Positions 1-9,400 of a stretch of DNA of 37,621 nucleotides are shown piece after piece; within the stretch, counting starts at the first letter, position 1; every line of letters begins with the position of its first letter. The translations under genes were made by a program, and so were the position numbers. The stretch is taken from the NCBI GenBank assembly GCA_015493585.1, contig WGCW01000124.1:1-37621 (forward strand). Direction: 5' to 3'. Source of the DNA: Acidobacteriota bacterium. GTDB taxonomy: Bacteria; Acidobacteriota; Thermoanaerobaculia; Thermoanaerobaculales; Sulfomarinibacteraceae. The notes under the pieces were generated by a model, which saw nothing but the letters and a program-made list of their open reading frames with translations, did no database searches and had not been told where the DNA came from.

Positions 1-118
1 CGTTTATCAGAAACGGAGATCAGCGCATGTTTCGCCATGACAGCCCCCCGGGGTTCGTTCACCGCCGCGTGACAGTGTAGCCCGAATCGTCCAGAAGTGT
101 TCGTGCCCGTCACGGTGA
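1..118. other. left edge, no supported gene
   Basis: No gene can be supported here. Two plus-strand frames are open from the window edge, one to a TGA at about 70-72 and one to a TAG at about 78-80. Either could be the last 23-25 codons of a gene starting outside the window, but neither tail is recognisable. The minus-strand open frame that crosses the region runs through the repeat that follows and looks spurious. Confidence 0.3.
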
Positions 119-337
119 GGTTGTTGCGCTGTGGGGAACTGGTGTGATCCCAGCGGATACGACCACGATGGAAGCACGCTCACCCCAACGCCAAGGCAAC
201 CGGTCGCGGGGAGAGCGCCCGAGGGACCGCGGACTTCAGTCCGCATCGTACGCTCAACGCGTTCTGGTACAAAAAGATGCGGACTGAAGTCCGCGCTCCA
301 AAGCTGCCTCCGGCCGACGGGGCACAGCGCAACAACC
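119..337. mobile_element. MITE-like element with terminal inverted repeats
   Basis: The two ends are perfect 15-bp inverted repeats: GGTTGTTGCGCTGTG at 119-133 and its complement at 323-337. They are abutted outside by a near-perfect 9-bp direct repeat, TCACGGTGA at 110-118 and TGACGGTGA at 338-346 (8 of 9 identical), which looks like a target-site duplication. There is no transposase. Inside lies a 135-bp unit that recurs at 35542-35676. These facts are read directly from the sequence. Calling it a non-autonomous element is inference. The alternative is two copies of one repeat end lying head to head by chance. Confidence 0.5.
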
Positions 338-338
338 T
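204..338 (-). repeat. 135-bp palindromic dispersed repeat, copy 1
   Basis: This is identical to 35542-35676 at 131 of 135 positions with no gaps. It carries a 24-bp inverted repeat, arms 224-247 and 276-299 around a 28-base loop, with core GCGGACTTCAGTCCGCAT. One arm mismatch is present here and a different single mismatch is present in copy 2, so the consensus arms would be perfect. It should fold into a long stem and may be a REP-type element. Short open frames read through it are probably spurious. Confidence 0.85.
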
Positions 339-470
339 GACGGTGAAGACCGCCGGCGTGGTCACACCTGGGGACTGTTTCTGGCTGAGAGGTCGAGGAT
401 CGAGGACTCTGGGTGTGGCAATTGCATTCCAGGTGGCCTTGTGAAAAAATGCGCACGTGAGGAAGCTGTC

Positions 471-1694
471 ATGAGTTTGAGCGTTGCCAACGAAGTCGAT
501 TCAAAGATATTGAAGCTGGCCTCCGGCCAGCTGGAGGGGTGCACCAACTTTCTCCGCAACCTCGTTGCCGTTCCTTCACCCTCCGGCGGTGAGCGGTTGG
601 CGTGTGAGCTTGTGATGCGGGAGATGGAAGACCTCGGATTCGAGGAGATCGTTCTGGACGACATGGGAAACGTCGCTGGCCGCATCGGCTCCGGACCGCG
701 GGTGATCGCGTTTGATGCACATGTCGACACGGTCGGGATCAGCAATCCTTCCCGGTGGAAGGTGGATCCATTCAAGGGTGTTGTGGAGGACGGAATCCTG
801 TACGGGCGCGGCGCATCGGATCAAAAGGGCGGGCTGGCAGCGGTCGTTCATGGTGCGGCGCTCGCGGCGCGGGCGGGCCATCTCGACGGCGTCACATTGT
901 GGGTGACGGCAACGGTCAGCGAGGAGGACTGTGTCGGTTTGGCGTGGCAGTACCTGATCAAGGAACGGGGCCTGGACCCGGAGGTTGTCGTGATTGCCAT
1001 GCCATCGGGGCTGGAGGTGTGCCGGGGGCAACGCGGGAGGATGGAGATCCGCATTGATACGCATGGGATCTCTGCGCACGGCTCGCAGCCGGCGCGTGGG
1101 GACAACGCCATCTACTCGATGGCGCCGATTGTGATGGCCGTATCAAAGCTTCACCGCAGCCTAGCTGTCGAACATCCGATGCTGGGACGTGGCTCGATTG
1201 CCGTGACTGGGATCCGTTCGCGCTCGGCCTCATTGACCGCAATCCCTGATGCATGCACGATCGATATCGACCGGCGGATCACGATCGGTGAAACGCGGGA
1301 GTCGGCCCTCGAACAACTCGAACAGCTTCCCGAAGTCCGGGCGGCCGGGGCGACCGTTGAGCTCAAACGGTACGCCGAACCCTCGTGGCGTGGTCTGGTC
1401 TACCCAACGGACAAGTTTTTCCCCGCCTGGGAAACGCCGCAGGACAGCCGTGCGGTTGCTGCGGCGCTCGAGGCCGCCCGGCATGTGCTGGGCGGTCAAC
1501 CGAAAATGCATCATTCGAACTTCTCGTCGAACGGGTGTGCGACGGCCGGCATGTTTCAGATCCCGACAATCGGGTTCGGCCCGGCGAACGAAATGTACTC
1601 CCACTCGGTCAACGATCAGATCGAGATTGCTCAGCTCGTCCCGGCGATGGCGTTTTACGCGCTCTTCCCGAAGATATACGTCAGCCTGACCTAA
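471..1694 (+). CDS. M20 family metallopeptidase, YgeY-like
   Basis: This 407-residue protein resembles the ArgE/DapE/YgeY group of di-zinc amidohydrolases, which hydrolyse amide bonds in small N-acylated or dipeptide-like substrates in the cytoplasm. Visible motifs are AHVDTVG (His84, Asp86), YGRGASDQKGG (Asp117), VSEEDCVG (Glu151-Glu152), RGQRGRMEI followed by SAHGSQPARGDNA (dimerisation-domain His203), and YSHSVND near the end (His378). The usual metal-binding Glu of the family's GEPT/GEPS motif is replaced: the protein reads IAMPSG, with Met177 at that place. The ATG at 471 is preferred because GAGG lies a few bases upstream. A GTG at 441 would add ten residues. It is monocistronic and convergent with rsgA. 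Substrate unknown. The YgeY assignment rests on the RGQRGRMEI region and overall length. Confidence 0.85.
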   Translation: MSLSVANEVDSKILKLASGQLEGCTNFLRNLVAVPSPSGGERLACELVMREMEDLGFEEIVLDDMGNVAGRIGSGPRVIAFDAHVDTVGISNPSRWKVDPFKGVVEDGILYGRGASDQKGGLAAVVHGAALAARAGHLDGVTLWVTATVSEEDCVGLAWQYLIKERGLDPEVVVIAMPSGLEVCRGQRGRMEIRIDTHGISAHGSQPARGDNAIYSMAPIVMAVSKLHRSLAVEHPMLGRGSIAVTGIRSRSASLTAIPDACTIDIDRRITIGETRESALEQLEQLPEVRAAGATVELKRYAEPSWRGLVYPTDKFFPAWETPQDSRAVAAALEAARHVLGGQPKMHHSNFSSNGCATAGMFQIPTIGFGPANEMYSHSVNDQIEIAQLVPAMAFYALFPKIYVSLT

Positions 1695-1766
1695 GCCAAG
1701 CGATTCTCTCAGGCAAGCTGCACATGCCCACGCCGCCTCCTGCGAAGGCAGAGCCTGATGGCTCAG

Positions 1767-1781
1767 CCGGCCTGCGGCCGG
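1767..1781. terminator. GC hairpin between convergent genes
   Basis: CCGGCC-TGC-GGCCGG is a perfect 6-bp stem with a 3-base loop in the 214-base gap between the convergent M20 peptidase and rsgA ends. No T-tract follows on either strand, so a terminator role is only suggested by position. Confidence 0.3.
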
Positions 1782-1908
1782 GGCGCCGGCTCCGAGCTCG
1801 TGCGCTGTTTGCACGTGCGCCGATGCCCGGCAGACCTCCGGGTAGCCTGACGCTCATGGCAAGCACCAGCGCATCAAGATCTTGGCAGATCTCATCCGCC
1901 AGAATCGC

Positions 1909-2841
1909 TCACGTGAGGTCTGAGTTGATCCGGTCCGCTTCCAAGATGCCGGTAGCCAGGACGCGATAGCTGCGGAATCGTTCCGGGTCGATCTCTCCCG
2001 CTTCGGCGGCCGCTTGAACGGCGCAGTCGGGCTCATGGAGATGGGTGCAGTCTTGAAAACGGCACAAGCCAGCCCGGCTGGCGATCTCGGGGAAAGCTGC
2101 CTGGAGATCGGGAAGCGTGAGGTTCCAGAGCCCGAATTCCTTGAGCCCCGGCGTGTCGACGACGAACCCCCCGCCGGGAAGCGGCAGCAGCTCGGCCCGG
2201 CTCGTCGTATGACGGCCCTTGCCCGTGGCCTCGGAGATCGTGCCGACGCGGAGCCGGAAACCCGGGTAGACGGCGTTGAGCAACGAGGACTTTCCAACGC
2301 CCGATGGACCACAGAAGAGGGTCGTCTGTCCAGAAAGCGTTCGCGTGATCTCACCGAGACCGCGCCCCGTTCGCGCGGACGCCAGCATGACGGTGATCCC
2401 GAGATCCCGGTAGAGCGCGATCCAGGGTTGGACGGCGTCCGATCCAAGATCGGCCTTGTTGAAGACCAATGTAGGGTCGATCCCGGCGTGATGACAGGCC
2501 ACCAGAAAACGGTCTATCAGGCCTCGCTTCGGCTCTGGACGCTGACACGCAAAGACAATCAGCGCCTGATCGACATTTGCCGCGAGGACCTGGGCCCGCC
2601 GCCCGTGCGTGGCTTGCCGGTACAGGGCCGTCCGCCTCTGACGCACCCCCTCGATGACGCCTTCACCGCGCCGCATCTCGATGATGACGCGATCCCCGAC
2701 CACGAGGCGGGGCACTTCGGGCATGCCGCCTTCCCAGCGCAATCGTCTCCTGGCAGCGACGACCAGCGTTCGGCCTTGGACCTGGACCCGCACCAGGGGG
2801 CCATGGGTCGCGATGACGGTGCCTTCGACCGTTCCAGTCAT
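1909..2841 (-). CDS. rsgA: ribosome small-subunit-dependent GTPase A
   Basis: This is RsgA/YjeQ, a circularly permuted GTPase that acts in late maturation of the 30S subunit. The 310-residue protein has an N-terminal OB-fold (about 1-65). The GTPase motifs come in the permuted order: G4 NKAD at 128-131, G1 GPSGVGKSS at 178-186, G3 DTPG at 229-232. A C-terminal zinc knuckle uses Cys260, Cys265, His267 and Cys273. All key residues are present. It is the last gene of a four-gene minus-strand operon. An ATG at 2865, one base after the upstream stop, would add eight residues. The ATG at 2841 is preferred because MTGTVEG is the natural family start and a TATACT hexamer lies six bases before it. Confidence 0.96.
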   Translation of the reverse strand: MTGTVEGTVIATHGPLVRVQVQGRTLVVAARRRLRWEGGMPEVPRLVVGDRVIIEMRRGEGVIEGVRQRRTALYRQATHGRRAQVLAANVDQALIVFACQRPEPKRGLIDRFLVACHHAGIDPTLVFNKADLGSDAVQPWIALYRDLGITVMLASARTGRGLGEITRTLSGQTTLFCGPSGVGKSSLLNAVYPGFRLRVGTISEATGKGRHTTSRAELLPLPGGGFVVDTPGLKEFGLWNLTLPDLQAAFPEIASRAGLCRFQDCTHLHEPDCAVQAAAEAGEIDPERFRSYRVLATGILEADRINSDLT

Positions 2842-2847
2842 GGGATC

Positions 2848-2853
2848 AGTATA
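2848..2853 (-). promoter_or_regulatory. -10-like TATACT, leaderless start of rsgA
   Basis: Read on the minus strand, TATACT is followed by GATCCC and then the ATG at 2841. A -10 hexamer six bases before the start codon would place the transcript start at the ATG itself. No convincing -35 is seen. It would give rsgA expression independent of the long envelope operon upstream. Confidence 0.45.
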
Positions 2854-2866
2854 CCGTTCGGCCATC

Positions 2867-5800
2867 TCAATGACCCCGGTGGCCCCGTGGAATCAACCGG
2901 GGCGGCTGCGTCGTGATCTGATCGACGCTGTGGCAGAAGCGCACGAAATCCTGATACTTTGCCGCCGGAACGACGCACGCGGGGATGTGGAGCGTGGTCA
3001 CCGAGCTGACCGCCGGCCCCTTCGCCGTGACGATGCGGCTGACCCGGCCCCAGTCGCCTGCAAACGTCCGGGACCTCATGTTGACCACCCATCCGGGCGG
3101 CGGCGTCAGCTCGACATCGATCCGTTGCTCGACCGGGAGCTGGAGCACCAGCGGGTATTTGCGGGAGGGGAGCGAGGCGAGGCGGGGGGAGAGCGGCCGG
3201 GCCATGATGAGCGCCCGGCATTCCATGGCATCGCCGGATGGTGTGCAGGCCTGCGGCAGCTGGAGATCGAGGCCGAGTGCCACGCCGCCGTCCTTGTGCT
3301 CGATCGTGCCGTTGACCTCCTCGGCACCGGGGAAGAGCCTTGCAGCCACCTGATCGTAGATCATGTTGACCCGGTCGATCGGTACGGAGCTAACCATCTT
3401 GTACATCCGTTCCCCCTGGGCGCCACGAAGCAGGATCTGGTAGGTGATGTGGGCCGCGCCCGATATACCGATACGGGCTCGGAGGCTGACGTCCTCCTCA
3501 AGCCCTGGGTTGGGAAAGCGGGGGAGCCTCTCAAGGTAGCGGACCGGGAGAGTGGGCGACGTCAACGGCAGCACGTACCCGTCGCTGCCCTGCAGGATCG
3601 GGCGGATGTGTCCAACCCCATTGCGGCCCTCATTGATGTCGATCCAGATGGAGGTGCCGCGGTGGCTGACGCGGAGCACCGGGATCACAAAGGTATCGAA
3701 ATTGGGGACCTTCAACTGGGTGTGGGCGAACGCGAGCGGCCGGGTCATGACGAGGTCAACATCCCAGCCAGCATGCTTGAGGACGGCGATCAGGATCCCA
3801 AGCCGGTTTCCCTTGGCGAGCGAGAAGCTTTCCCCGGCGGTTTGACGGACGTTGAGGTTGCTGTCACCGGTATCGACCTTCTCGACGAGCGCTTTGACCA
3901 GCCGGGTGAGCGCGGCATGTGGATCTTCGCCTTTGAGCAACCCTGCGGCCCAGCGCCACAGCTCGGGGCTGCCCGTGAGGGCGCCCAGGACGCGATTCCG
4001 GATCGCGTCCCCAATGTCCTGCCAGCTCACGCCGAAGCCGTAGGTCACCCACGGCAGGAGCTGTTGGCTCGGCGGTGAGAACGGCTCTGAAACCACCGGT
4101 GGAACCTGCGTCGCTTTCCAGCTGAGCACATGGAGGCCATGAAGGATCGTGTCCGTGTGCTGCAATCCGGTGAAGTTGCCATCGATGTTGAGCTTGAGAT
4201 TGGGGGGTACGAGCAGCGTGTACTCGGATCGTACGAACGTCCGTGTCGCGCCGGAGAACCGGTAGATATACGGTGAGACGTGCCCCCGGTGAGATGAGCC
4301 GGTCGCCGCGATCGGCGCGACGTACTCGTGCTCGACCATGTCGCCTGGATCGACGTTCTTCAAGACGACCTGGGCGTTGTCAGCGCTGATACCGGGTGGG
4401 ACGATGATGGAGCCATCGGCCTTGATAATCCGGACCTTGAGGAGGACCGCCCCGGGGAGAAGCGGAATCGTCGCCGCATCCTTGACGCCTGCCGGCGTGA
4501 GCGCCTTGGTCAGCCCGTGGTAGTAGTACAGGCTCGATCCGTCCCCGAACACGCGCTCGACCGCCTGATCGAGAATCAGTGCGGAGTCGACACCGTCTGT
4601 GGGGACGGGGTGCGTTGCGGCAAAGGCCAACGCGTCGATCTGGAATGGCTTGAAAAACGGCGTCAGGCGCTGGCGCCAGGCGAGCGATCTCAGCTCGAGA
4701 TCGGAGGGGTGCCGGCCGAGGGTGGCTAGGACGCTCTTGGCGAGGGCGTCTTGGCCCTGCTCCGCCGCAAGGACGACGCCGAGCTGATCCGTGCCGTCCC
4801 AGCGGCCCCACGCGGCGATCGTCGACCGTAACTGCGCTTCGGCTTCGCCGGTTTTGCCAAGCCGGTTCAGGAGCCGGGCGATCCCAAGATCGAGCTTCGG
4901 GTCGTCCATCAGCGTTTTCTGCCGGCGCAGCACGTCGAGCGCGAGATCCTCACGCCCTGCGGCAACGAGCAGATCGACGGTGTCTGGGGCGAGCTGGTCC
5001 GACGCAGCGAGCCCCTCGATCACACGGTTGCGATCGGCCCACCGTTCTAAAGCCCGGTCCACGTTGAGCCGGAGCCGGGCAACCCAGCGTGATCCGGGGA
5101 GCGCTGACTGGAGTTTCTGCAGGGCCCGGCTCGCCTCGCGAACCCAACCCCTCCGCACGGCGGCTCGAATCCACAGGCGAAGCACCCGCGGATCGTTCGC
5201 GTGCCGGTCGACGAGCGTGTCGAGAACCGTTTCTGCATCCTGACTCCGGCGTTGACGGCGGTCTAAAGCGTGGGCGATCAGAAGGCTCTTCGGGAGCGTC
5301 GCGCACGCAGCGAGCTGCTTCTGGCACCGGCGGTAGTCGACTTCGGCCGCAGCCCCCGTCGGCTCATCAAGAAAATACTCGGCCAGCGCCAGGTGGACCT
5401 CGGGCCCAGGCGCGGGGGCGGCTTGCGCCATGTCGAGCCATTTCCGCGTGGCGAGAGGATCGCGGCGGATGCCGGCGAGCTCGGCTGCAAGGAGTGCCCC
5501 CTGAACGCCGCCAGCCGTCCGTGCCTTCCGGTCGAACAGGGACTCGGCCGGTGGCAATGATGGTTCGGTCTCTGAGGATGCCAACGGCCCGCCGGACGGC
5601 TTAGACAGGACGTGCACAGGGATCCCGCGGCCTTCACGATCGAGCAGGGAGACGCGCACCTCGGGCATATCGGGCGACGCCATCTCGATGCGGAGACGGT
5701 GCTCCCCCGCCCCGAGCCGCAGCCGGTACCAGTGAATGCCGGCCCCCAGGTTGCCGCAATCGCTGGCCATTCCTCTCGCCTTCCCATCGAGCTCGAGCCG

Positions 5801-6454
5801 GTATGTGCCGGTCGCCTCGACAACGAGCCAGCCGTTGGAGACCTCCGGCGCGGTGAAACTCCACGCTGCCAGATAGACGCCCGGCGCTGCGAACGGTTCA
5901 GGCGGGCGGGCCGCGCCGTCGGGCGTCCGGATGATCAGCCGGAATGGGTGTTCCGGGCCGTCCCAACGGCTTCCAAGGGGGGGCAGGGCGCGGTCTGCAG
6001 GGGCGGCGTTTCGCAGGATGTCGAGGGTGTCATAGCTGCCGAATGGCCCCGAGAGCTCAACCGGCCGCACAACCCCGCGCGGGGGCCTGCGGAGGAGCGC
6101 CGCCTCAATGCGGTCGATGAGGAAGCTAACCTCGGGGTCCCGGCTGCCCGTGGCGGCGCCGAGGATCTCGTCCGGCTCGGGGATCACCTGAATATTGGCG
6201 AGCCACCACCCCGCTGCGGCGACGGCGGCCGCCGAGTGTGGACGCATCTTGACGATCCCAAGGGCGGTCCGCCGGGCGGCCCGGAGGTCGAGGTTCGCGT
6301 CGGCACGTACGAGGGCGCTCCAGCGTGCACCAGCCTCGGGATGGGATGCCGTGGGGGCCTTTGCGGCTTTGGCGGCCGGTATCGAACCCGCGAAGACCCC
6401 ACCGGTGATGCTGAGAGCGACGACGAGGAAGCAGGAGGACCAACGCCGCATCAT
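2867..6454 (-). CDS. DUF3857-type protein with dead transglutaminase fold
   Basis: This 1195-residue protein has a signal-peptide-like N-terminus (MMRRWSS then a hydrophobic stretch to about 30). A beta-rich segment follows (about 130-275), then helical TPR-like repeats (about 310-600), a DUF3857-like beta domain (about 610-790) and a transglutaminase-like fold (about 850-950). Against the upstream paralogue, the catalytic Cys position holds Lys881 (FSLAKGNRLG) and the His position holds Thr921 (NFDTFVI). Only the Asp (WIDI, Asp939) remains, so cysteine chemistry is not expected. It overlaps the upstream gene by 4 bases (ATGA) and ends one base before the alternative rsgA start, so co-expression is likely. 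A binding or scaffolding role in the periplasm is inferred. Function unknown. Confidence 0.85.
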   Translation of the reverse strand: MMRRWSSCFLVVALSITGGVFAGSIPAAKAAKAPTASHPEAGARWSALVRADANLDLRAARRTALGIVKMRPHSAAAVAAAGWWLANIQVIPEPDEILGAATGSRDPEVSFLIDRIEAALLRRPPRGVVRPVELSGPFGSYDTLDILRNAAPADRALPPLGSRWDGPEHPFRLIIRTPDGAARPPEPFAAPGVYLAAWSFTAPEVSNGWLVVEATGTYRLELDGKARGMASDCGNLGAGIHWYRLRLGAGEHRLRIEMASPDMPEVRVSLLDREGRGIPVHVLSKPSGGPLASSETEPSLPPAESLFDRKARTAGGVQGALLAAELAGIRRDPLATRKWLDMAQAAPAPGPEVHLALAEYFLDEPTGAAAEVDYRRCQKQLAACATLPKSLLIAHALDRRQRRSQDAETVLDTLVDRHANDPRVLRLWIRAAVRRGWVREASRALQKLQSALPGSRWVARLRLNVDRALERWADRNRVIEGLAASDQLAPDTVDLLVAAGREDLALDVLRRQKTLMDDPKLDLGIARLLNRLGKTGEAEAQLRSTIAAWGRWDGTDQLGVVLAAEQGQDALAKSVLATLGRHPSDLELRSLAWRQRLTPFFKPFQIDALAFAATHPVPTDGVDSALILDQAVERVFGDGSSLYYYHGLTKALTPAGVKDAATIPLLPGAVLLKVRIIKADGSIIVPPGISADNAQVVLKNVDPGDMVEHEYVAPIAATGSSHRGHVSPYIYRFSGATRTFVRSEYTLLVPPNLKLNIDGNFTGLQHTDTILHGLHVLSWKATQVPPVVSEPFSPPSQQLLPWVTYGFGVSWQDIGDAIRNRVLGALTGSPELWRWAAGLLKGEDPHAALTRLVKALVEKVDTGDSNLNVRQTAGESFSLAKGNRLGILIAVLKHAGWDVDLVMTRPLAFAHTQLKVPNFDTFVIPVLRVSHRGTSIWIDINEGRNGVGHIRPILQGSDGYVLPLTSPTLPVRYLERLPRFPNPGLEEDVSLRARIGISGAAHITYQILLRGAQGERMYKMVSSVPIDRVNMIYDQVAARLFPGAEEVNGTIEHKDGGVALGLDLQLPQACTPSGDAMECRALIMARPLSPRLASLPSRKYPLVLQLPVEQRIDVELTPPPGWVVNMRSRTFAGDWGRVSRIVTAKGPAVSSVTTLHIPACVVPAAKYQDFVRFCHSVDQITTQPPRLIPRGHRGH

Positions 6455-9400
6455 GGGGCCTCCAGCCGCTGGGAGAATGCCCGCTGAGCTCGTAACAAGA
6501 AGGCGCGAAACGCGGCGATGCGATCGACCGTCAGCAGCCCGGATGTCATATGGAAGCGGCCGGAGATCCGGTACCCGCCCGGCGTCGCGTCGACCGTGAC
6601 GTGGAGCGTTCCAAAGGGACCAGCTTGCTCAACCGGCGCCGGGAGCGGTCCGGGCGCGCGCCCAAGGTTGACCGTCGTTGTCCATACAAGATCCGGACGG
6701 AGCGGCACGAGCAGCGGCGAATGCCGCGTTTGGGCGGGCGCCAAGCGTGACAGCAGCGAGAGCTTCCCAGGGAACACGTGGACGCCCCCATCGCCGGCGA
6801 CCGCGGCCCGTGGCACGACACCGTTCAGCGTCATGGAGGCGGGATCCTGTCCGGGCGAGATCGAAACCTCCGGTTTGCCCGTCAAGCTCGCTCCGGGGAA
6901 GAGCCCCTGGAGCCAGCGGGCGAAGCGGATCCGGTCCTGACTGCCGCCGAATTTTGAACGGAGGGCAGCGGCGGCATCGCCGGTCGCCGTCACGTGAACA
7001 GAGATTTTGAGCGCGCTGGCAGCACCGGGTGCAAGCTGTATCTGCGTCTTGGAGGTTCCGGCACCGGTGACGGGCGTCGTTTCCGGAGCGCTTGATGGCC
7101 CGCGAACGACGAGGGCGAATGCCCCCTGGTCGAGCCCCGGCGGGCGGAATGGATCGTACCCGGTCGCCGTCCCGTCGAGCCAGAGGTGATCGTCCGGAAG
7201 GTAGGCGATCGCGTGGTCGAAATCGCCGAGCACGGCCAGTGTCGCCCTGACGGGGCCGAGATCGGCCGTCCGGACGAGAACCATGTGTGCCTGGATGCCG
7301 ATCGAGTGACAGAGCGCAACGAGGAGGCACGCCTTGTCCTTACAGTCGCCCATCTTGTGGGACAGCACCCAGTCGGCCGAGAACGGGCGGTAACGGTGCT
7401 CGCCGAACTCCAGCGCCACGTAGCGGATCCGGTCCGTGACGAAGTGATACAGAGCGGCGATCTTCGCACGCCTGGTTTTGAGGCCGTCGGTCAGCGCATG
7501 GGCCTTGTCCTCGACGAGCTTGGAAGGACGGATCCGGGGCGCCACGTGGCGCGCGTACCAGCTTCCCAATTGTCCCCAGCTGGGGTGATTGGAGTAGGCG
7601 AGGTACGGGACCGTCAGCATCGGGGGCGGTGCCGGGATGTCTCCGGGCGCTTCCGGCAGCTTCGTCCAGGTCCAGGTGAGGTGCACGATGTGATCGGGTC
7701 CGGTTGTCTTGACCGGTTTTCCTGAGAGGTTTGCCAGCTCCCAGCGAGGGATGGCGCCGGCGGGTCCTGAGAGCTCAATCTCTGCCCTGGCGACCGGCAT
7801 GTCGTTTGGGATCATCACGATGCCACCGGTGTACGGTCCGGTTTCATTCGACTCGGCGGTCTCCGAGAGGATGTAGGTCAGCTCGATCAGGTCGCCCCGT
7901 TGCAGGCTGGGGTACTGAAAGACCCGTAACCGCGAGTCGTAGTACATGTTGATCGCGGGATCGGCCAGACGGGGTGAGTCCGACTGATTCGCACTGATCT
8001 CGCCGCCTCCGGGTTGGAGAATCCTCGCAGCCAGCACGCGGAGCCGTTCACGTTCAGGAACGTAGGCGACCGTCATCTGGCGGAGCGCGTCGGACCTCTT
8101 GGGATCACCGACGCGGATGACGCGCTGGACCCGCTGCTCAGTCAGGTTGCCGGGCAGAAACCGGATTTCGTGGTGTTCGAGAACCGTGACCGCCCGGTCT
8201 CCCGTGAGACCGGCCGCCATCTTGCGCAGCTCGGCTGGCTTGCGCCGCCACGTATCGTCTTCCTGAGCTGCACCGAGGAGCTTTTGGAACCTCTGCGCGT
8301 TCGCGTCCTGCGGACGCAGTGAGAGGAGGCGGGCGACAAGCTTCTTGGCGCGTTGGTCGTGACCCCTGTAATGTTCGAGGCGCATCGCTTCGGCGAGGAG
8401 GTCCACCTGATCCGGGCAGCGCCTTAGCCCCTCGTTGAGGATCGAGGCGGCGTGCGACACCTTGCCTTCGGCAACGAGGAGACGGGCCAGCCTCCCGGAT
8501 CCGGCTGGCCGGTTCGGATCCTGCGCCAGCGCGAGCTCGGCGATCCGGTCGAGCGCCGCCGCATCACCGAACGTCGCCGCCCGCTTCTGTTCCAGGCCGA
8601 TGGTATCGGCGAGCCCCGGAGCGAGCGTGCCAAGGAGCGTCAGCCCCCTGGCAACATCCTTGTAACGGCCGGCATCCATCTCTCGAGAGGTCCACATCAG
8701 GACGGCATCCAGGCACCGCGGATGCGCCGTGGCCAGGGCTTCGAGCTTGGGAAGCACGACCGGTCCCCACCGGTCTGCCGCAATATCGAGATCGGCGGCC
8801 CTCAGCGCGGGCTCGTTCCCGCCGGCCGTGAGGAGCTTGTGCGCTTCCTCGTCAAGATCGTGGCCGTGGTACCAGCGGGCCAGCACCAGGCGTGCCCCGG
8901 CGAGACCGGGGTCGAGATCGAGTGCCGTTGTCATCAGCGTGTAGGTTGCTCCCGGTTCATCGGTGACGAGGGCTTCAAGCAGCCGCGCCCCGGCAGGGTC
9001 ATCGGCGCGAGCGGCCTGACAGGCCTGCCGGGCAACACCGGAATCTGCCGCATTGGGCCGATGGCGGACGAGAAAAGCCGCTTTGGCCATCAGCGCGCCG
9101 GGAGTGCCGGCTTTGACCGCAGCATCGATGACCGGCCCGAGCGACCGGATCTGGGGGGGCGCCGCACGAACCGCTGGATACTCGTGCGGAGGCGCATCGG
9201 TCTCGTGGGTTCCCTCAAGCGGTGCCCCATCGGGCTTTGTCAGCCGGACTCTCGCCCACCATCCTCCCTGTTCACAGCCTACCGCCACAACGATGAGGTT
9301 TGGTCCCCGCCTCAGCCACGCACCGGCGTTTGCCTGATCTTCGCCCCTTTCGAGCGGCTCCGGCGTTGTCAGGAGCTGCCGGCCGTTGAGCCAGACGCGC

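Noticed and set aside
180-365. small open frames through the palindromic repeat that could be read as a short protein
   Set aside because: Both repeat copies translate alike because they are 97% identical in DNA; there is no ribosome site and the hairpin explains the conservation.
2654-4078. 474-codon plus-strand open frame opposite the second paralogue and rsgA
   Set aside because: Antisense shadow of two clear genes, no domains.
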